Positions 60,936 through 64,000 of a stretch of DNA of 64,000 nucleotides are shown here, one piece after another. The stretch spans positions 682,001 to 746,000 of the forward strand of contig NZ_PKQK01000001.1 of assembly GCF_002968835.1 (NCBI RefSeq). Reading direction: 5' to 3'. This stretch comes from Paenibacillus sp. PCH8. GTDB taxonomy: Bacteria; Bacillota; Bacilli; Paenibacillales; Paenibacillaceae. The notes below the pieces were generated by a model. That model saw only the letters and a program-made list of their open reading frames with translations, was not told the DNA's origin and made no database searches. Numbering within the stretch: position 1 is the first letter of the stretch; each line of letters starts with the position of its first letter. Position numbers and translations under genes: made by a program.

Positions 60936-62069
60936 CTAGGGCCATTGCTGCCGTCCTTCCTGTACTTCCTGCAAAATATGTTTCATCACCGGTACATATA
61001 CTTTCCAATAGAACATGTCAGGAATATCTTTCTGATTCGGTGTAAGCTTGGCCCGAACGATGTCCCATCCCTGAATTCGGCGCCAGAAGGAATACTGCTT
61101 CATCTCCCCGAATGATCCTGCCATATAATATGATTGATTATCGTCGTCGTACCTTACAAGTGCAGCGAATTCGCTGGGTATCCCTGCGTTCACCAACTTC
61201 TGCTGACCCGTCTCTGTCAGATCCGTTTTACACCAGGCTAGTGTAGTGGAACTCTTAGGTTCCGGCACGATGATATCGAACCAGCCATTATAATAAATAT
61301 CCTGGCTTATGCCGCTCCAATCCCTGCCTTGCTGTGTGAATTCAAGCTGCACATTCTCTGTCTTTACATCTGTACCCTTTTCCAGCACCATGACCTGTCC
61401 ATCCACTTGGACCAGCAGAATGCCCGCTCCGTGATAAGACCACGCCTTCTTCTCCCGTTGCTCATAGTTCGCCCGAATCCAACGGGGTACTTCTTTCAGA
61501 CTTTGCAGGTCGGATACCGATTTTCCTTGCCATCCACTGCTGTTCACTCCCAAAATGGGGTACAACTGCTCCCTTGTCATTGGAGAGGCGGTATTTGCCA
61601 ACGCGCTGTATTCAGCGACAATCGTTACACCTTTATAAGCAGCTTCGCGAATTTTCTGCACATCATATGTCGTTATTCCTTCATATATTCCGTCTTGTCT
61701 CCGCTCATCCTTGATTTCAGACAGACTGCTTCGATTCGCCGTCAGATAGATCAGGTCCGTGTCCGTCACCTCATCGGGCAACAATCGCTTCACCCGGGGA
61801 ACCCCTTCAAGAATATCAAAGCCATAATAATCCTCTTCATACGAGTAGTGTTCCCCTGTGTGCTGCACAATCTTCTGTTGATTCAGAAGCCATACCAATC
61901 CCTTGTGTCCCTGATAGGACAGATCCGGTCTGCTCTTATCGATAATCATGATGTTAAGCGGGACCGGAGCCTGTGATTGCCACATGATCCACGGAACAAC
62001 CAGTACCACGGATACCATTGTTAAACTAGCCAGTGTCCATAGTGTGGCTGGCCTGTGATTGTTTTTCAT
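60936..62069 (-). CDS. membrane-anchored protein of unknown function
   Basis: A 377-residue protein with one N-terminal membrane anchor (LASLTMVSVVLVVPWIMW) and a large extracellular part. The extracellular part starts with a Rossmann-like strand (PLNIMIIDKSRPDLS) and has the segment GVTIVAEYSALANTASPMTR. No catalytic motif or family is recognised. The gene stands alone. Confidence 0.65.
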   Translation of the reverse strand: MKNNHRPATLWTLASLTMVSVVLVVPWIMWQSQAPVPLNIMIIDKSRPDLSYQGHKGLVWLLNQQKIVQHTGEHYSYEEDYYGFDILEGVPRVKRLLPDEVTDTDLIYLTANRSSLSEIKDERRQDGIYEGITTYDVQKIREAAYKGVTIVAEYSALANTASPMTREQLYPILGVNSSGWQGKSVSDLQSLKEVPRWIRANYEQREKKAWSYHGAGILLVQVDGQVMVLEKGTDVKTENVQLEFTQQGRDWSGISQDIYYNGWFDIIVPEPKSSTTLAWCKTDLTETGQQKLVNAGIPSEFAALVRYDDDNQSYYMAGSFGEMKQYSFWRRIQGWDIVRAKLTPNQKDIPDMFYWKVYVPVMKHILQEVQEGRQQWP

Positions 62070-62302
62070 TAAACACTTTCCCCTTTGCGTGATTTCCCCT
62101 TAATCGAATAAACGGCCTCACAACGGGCACAATAATACAAATTTTTCAAATACAGCCTGTGAATACATATCCGGTATATGATACACTAAGCTTTCTATCG
62201 GCTTTCTGCGTTTGTGATATAATAGGAACTGAAAAATCCGGCTAATCATATTAAGTTCCGAATTTAAGGATTACATATTATTCCAGAAAGAGGGAGTTCT
62301 AC

Positions 62303-62788
62303 GTGCCTAACATCAGTCCGTACTACCTGCAAATCGGGGCAACCGTTGGCATGCTTGTCATGGCCCTGCTTGCTATTTTTATCCGTATGAAAGCCAGTCA
62401 CAGGCCGGTGACCATTCGCAAAATCCTTATTCCGCCACTCGGCATGAGTACAGGCTTTTTCATGTTTGTTGTACCGGAGACTCATGTTCCTCTACTCTGG
62501 GCATTCATTGCGTTTCTGGTGGGATGGTTCCTTTTCTCGTATCCCCTTATTCGCAGTACCAAGTTTGAACGAGTAGGTGAAGAGATCTTCGCCACGCGTT
62601 CCCGCAGTTTTGCGTTCATTTTGCTCGGATTGCTGGCTGTACGTCTTATTCTGCATGAAGTCATCCAGCGATATGTAAGTATTCCGCAGACAGGCGGATT
62701 ATTTTTCCTGCTCGCTTTCGGCATGATTGTACGCTGGCGTGTATATATGTACAAACATTACAAAGAGGTGCTGGTTGCTGAAAACTAG
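62303..62788 (+). CDS. CcdC family membrane protein (DUF1453)
   Basis: A 161-residue membrane protein of four to five helices, from a GTG at 62303 with AGAGGGAG. It follows the CcdC/DUF1453 pattern: MKASHRPVTIRKILIPPLGM (basic loop), then FVVPETHVPLLWAFIAFLVG, a central loop with RSRSF and a last helix with GLFFLLAFGMIVRWR. CcdC is linked to cytochrome c maturation in Bacillus, though its exact role is not clear. Confidence 0.82.
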   Translation: MPNISPYYLQIGATVGMLVMALLAIFIRMKASHRPVTIRKILIPPLGMSTGFFMFVVPETHVPLLWAFIAFLVGWFLFSYPLIRSTKFERVGEEIFATRSRSFAFILLGLLAVRLILHEVIQRYVSIPQTGGLFFLLAFGMIVRWRVYMYKHYKEVLVAEN

Positions 62789-62810
62789 CTGTATCCCCAT
62801 TTACACACCA

Positions 62811-62855
62811 AAAGACACGCTCTGTCACACCATCGGTGTACAGAACGTGTCTTTT
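62811..62855 (+). terminator. Rho-independent terminator
   Basis: A stem (AAAGACACG with CGTGTCTTT, extended by CTGT/ACAG) ends in six Ts after the ccdC-like gene. Confidence 0.85.
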
Positions 62856-62961
62856 TTGGGGTTTATGTTCTGTCTGGTGAATATCCTTGCTTGTGAATCA
62901 TTCTATCTGGTGAGTATTTTATTATGCGATGCGAATACCCTATCCTTTAACTATTCAATAT

Positions 62962-63978
62962 CTATTCAGGATCTGCAACCTTCACCAGCTGCTTGCCCAG
63001 ATTATCGCCAGAGAAGAGGCCCATAAATGCTTCTGGAGTCTGTTCAAATCCGTCCACAATGTTCTCTTCATATTGGATATGACCTTCCTTAATCCATTTT
63101 GCCAATTTGGCGCGGCCTTCCTTGAAGGATTTCGTGTAGTCGCCCAGCAGAAATCCTTTCATCAATGCTGTGTTTGTTAAAAGCAGCGTCTGTGGACGCA
63201 TTCCGATATCCGGCTTCTCCAGATTATAGGACGAGATCTGACCGCATAATGGAATACGCGCATTCCGATTAATATGTCGCAAGACGGCATCCGAGATGTC
63301 ACCGCCCACATTGTCGAAATAAACGTCGACGCCATCCGGGCAGGCCCGTTCAATGGCAGCTGACATATCCTGTTCCTTCTTATAGTTCAACACTACATCG
63401 AAGCCCAGTTTTTCTTTCAGATAAGCGCATTTATCATCAGAGCCTGCAATGCCGACCACGCGTGCCCCCACAATTTTGCCAATCTGACCTGCAATCATGC
63501 CGACCGCACCGGCTGCTCCCGACACAACCACCGTTTCGCCATCTTTGGGTTTACCGATATCTTCCATACCAAAATAAGCCGTCAAACCCGTCAAGCCTAA
63601 CGCACCCAGATAAGCCGTAATGGGTGCCTCCTCCGTATCAACCAGAGAAAGATCGGTCGTGTTTACCGCTGCATATTGCTGCCAGCCCCACATACCAGAT
63701 ACGAGATCTCCTTTGCGCAGATTGGGTTCCGAAGATTCCACAACCTGCCCTATCGTTCCACCCTTGATCACTTCGTTCAACGCATAAGGGGCAGCATAGG
63801 ATTTCGTATCTTTCATGCGACCTCGCATGTATGGATCTACCGACAAATATAATGTACGTACCAGGACTTGCCCAGCTTCCGGTTCCGGGAGCGGTGCATC
63901 AACGAATCTGAAATTCTCTCTGGTTGGGGCACCTTCGGGACGAGACGCAAGTACGATCTGTTTATTTACAGACACCAA
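62962..63978 (-). CDS. NADP-dependent MDR oxidoreductase (CurA/YfmJ-like)
   Basis: A 338-residue zinc-free medium-chain dehydrogenase. Marks: LSVDPYMRGRM near the N-terminus, VSGAAGAVGMIAGQIGKIVGARVVGIAGSD as the nucleotide-binding region (in short VSGAAGAVGMIAGQIGKI), DVYFDNVGGDISDAVL, and the C-terminal GLFSGDNLGKQLVKV. The family reduces alpha,beta-unsaturated ketones and aldehydes. It starts 23 bp from the window edge, with AAGGAGG visible, so the gene is complete. Confidence 0.9.
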   Translation of the reverse strand: MVSVNKQIVLASRPEGAPTRENFRFVDAPLPEPEAGQVLVRTLYLSVDPYMRGRMKDTKSYAAPYALNEVIKGGTIGQVVESSEPNLRKGDLVSGMWGWQQYAAVNTTDLSLVDTEEAPITAYLGALGLTGLTAYFGMEDIGKPKDGETVVVSGAAGAVGMIAGQIGKIVGARVVGIAGSDDKCAYLKEKLGFDVVLNYKKEQDMSAAIERACPDGVDVYFDNVGGDISDAVLRHINRNARIPLCGQISSYNLEKPDIGMRPQTLLLTNTALMKGFLLGDYTKSFKEGRAKLAKWIKEGHIQYEENIVDGFEQTPEAFMGLFSGDNLGKQLVKVADPE

Positions 63979-64000
63979 AATTACCTCCTTGTTGCCAAGT

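Noticed and set aside
1-64000. tRNA, rRNA or insertion sequences
   Set aside because: No tRNA-like cloverleaf with usual T-loop, no rRNA sequence and no transposase motif was recognised on reading.

Overview
The window looks like chromosomal DNA of a Paenibacillus or a close relative. It has strong Shine-Dalgarno sites, frequent GTG/TTG starts, sigma-A type promoters, Rho-independent terminators, an SLH-domain surface protein, a FosB-type thiol transferase, CcdC, YezD and a PL11 rhamnogalacturonan lyase. No rRNA, tRNA, CRISPR array or insertion sequence was seen.

Layout. 1-3.4 kb: a HTH protein with an overlapping short ORF, then a TPR/SUKH protein and an APH-family kinase. 3.4-19.4 kb: one long minus-strand biosynthetic operon, the most interesting part of the window. 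It starts with a 69-residue precursor-like peptide ending in eight Arg-containing pentads ([S/E]ARAV). After a hairpin follow a KAS III-like enzyme, an ATP-grasp ligase, a fold-III PLP decarboxylase, an acyl carrier protein, three more KAS III-like proteins, two acyl-CoA dehydrogenase-like proteins, a MATE exporter, a ureohydrolase with all metal ligands, an LpxL-like acyltransferase, an inactive/active M16 peptidase pair and an Sfp-type phosphopantetheinyl transferase. Two of the four KAS III-like proteins lack the active-site Cys. A divergent HTH-TPR regulator (19.55-20.8 kb) probably controls the operon. The reading proposed here (inference) is a RiPP-like pathway: the Arg repeats become Orn through a peptide-arginase-like enzyme, an amino-acyl or acyl chain is built on the ACP by butirosin-like chemistry and put on the peptide, the M16 pair trims the leader and the MATE protein exports the product. 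I know of no described product with this gene set.

20.9-26.2 kb: ordinary genes (fosB, a gamma-glutamyltransferase remnant, a BMP-family lipoprotein with a chemoreceptor, an NAD(P)-binding reductase). 26.4-35.4 kb: a lanthipeptide operon with a ribbon-helix-helix-like regulator, an MFS exporter, a 45-residue precursor, a LanL/LanKC-type synthetase, a GNAT protein, a TPR protein and an S9 prolyl-oligopeptidase-like protease that may remove the leader.

35.4-46.8 kb: a GNAT gene, then a secreted polymorphic-toxin locus: a 1885-residue subtilase-FN3/PPC-pretoxin-Hint-AHH nuclease protein, a likely immunity gene and a large RCC1-repeat secreted protein. 47-64 kb: a membrane protein, a sulfate uptake operon (sbp-cysT-cysW-yezD, no ATPase gene), a rhamnogalacturonan lyase, a lactonase, an AraC regulator, an SLH protein, a nitroreductase, an Rrf2 regulator, an MBL-fold/TetR operon with a palindromic operator, an unknown membrane protein, ccdC and an NADP-dependent MDR oxidoreductase.

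Caution: at least five genes (MATE, ATP-grasp, first KAS III, HTH-TPR regulator, sulfate-binding protein) are broken by apparent one-base losses in or next to short homopolymers, mostly G/C runs. The pattern is the same across unrelated genes, so sequencing error is at least as likely as true decay; these genes are annotated across the break.
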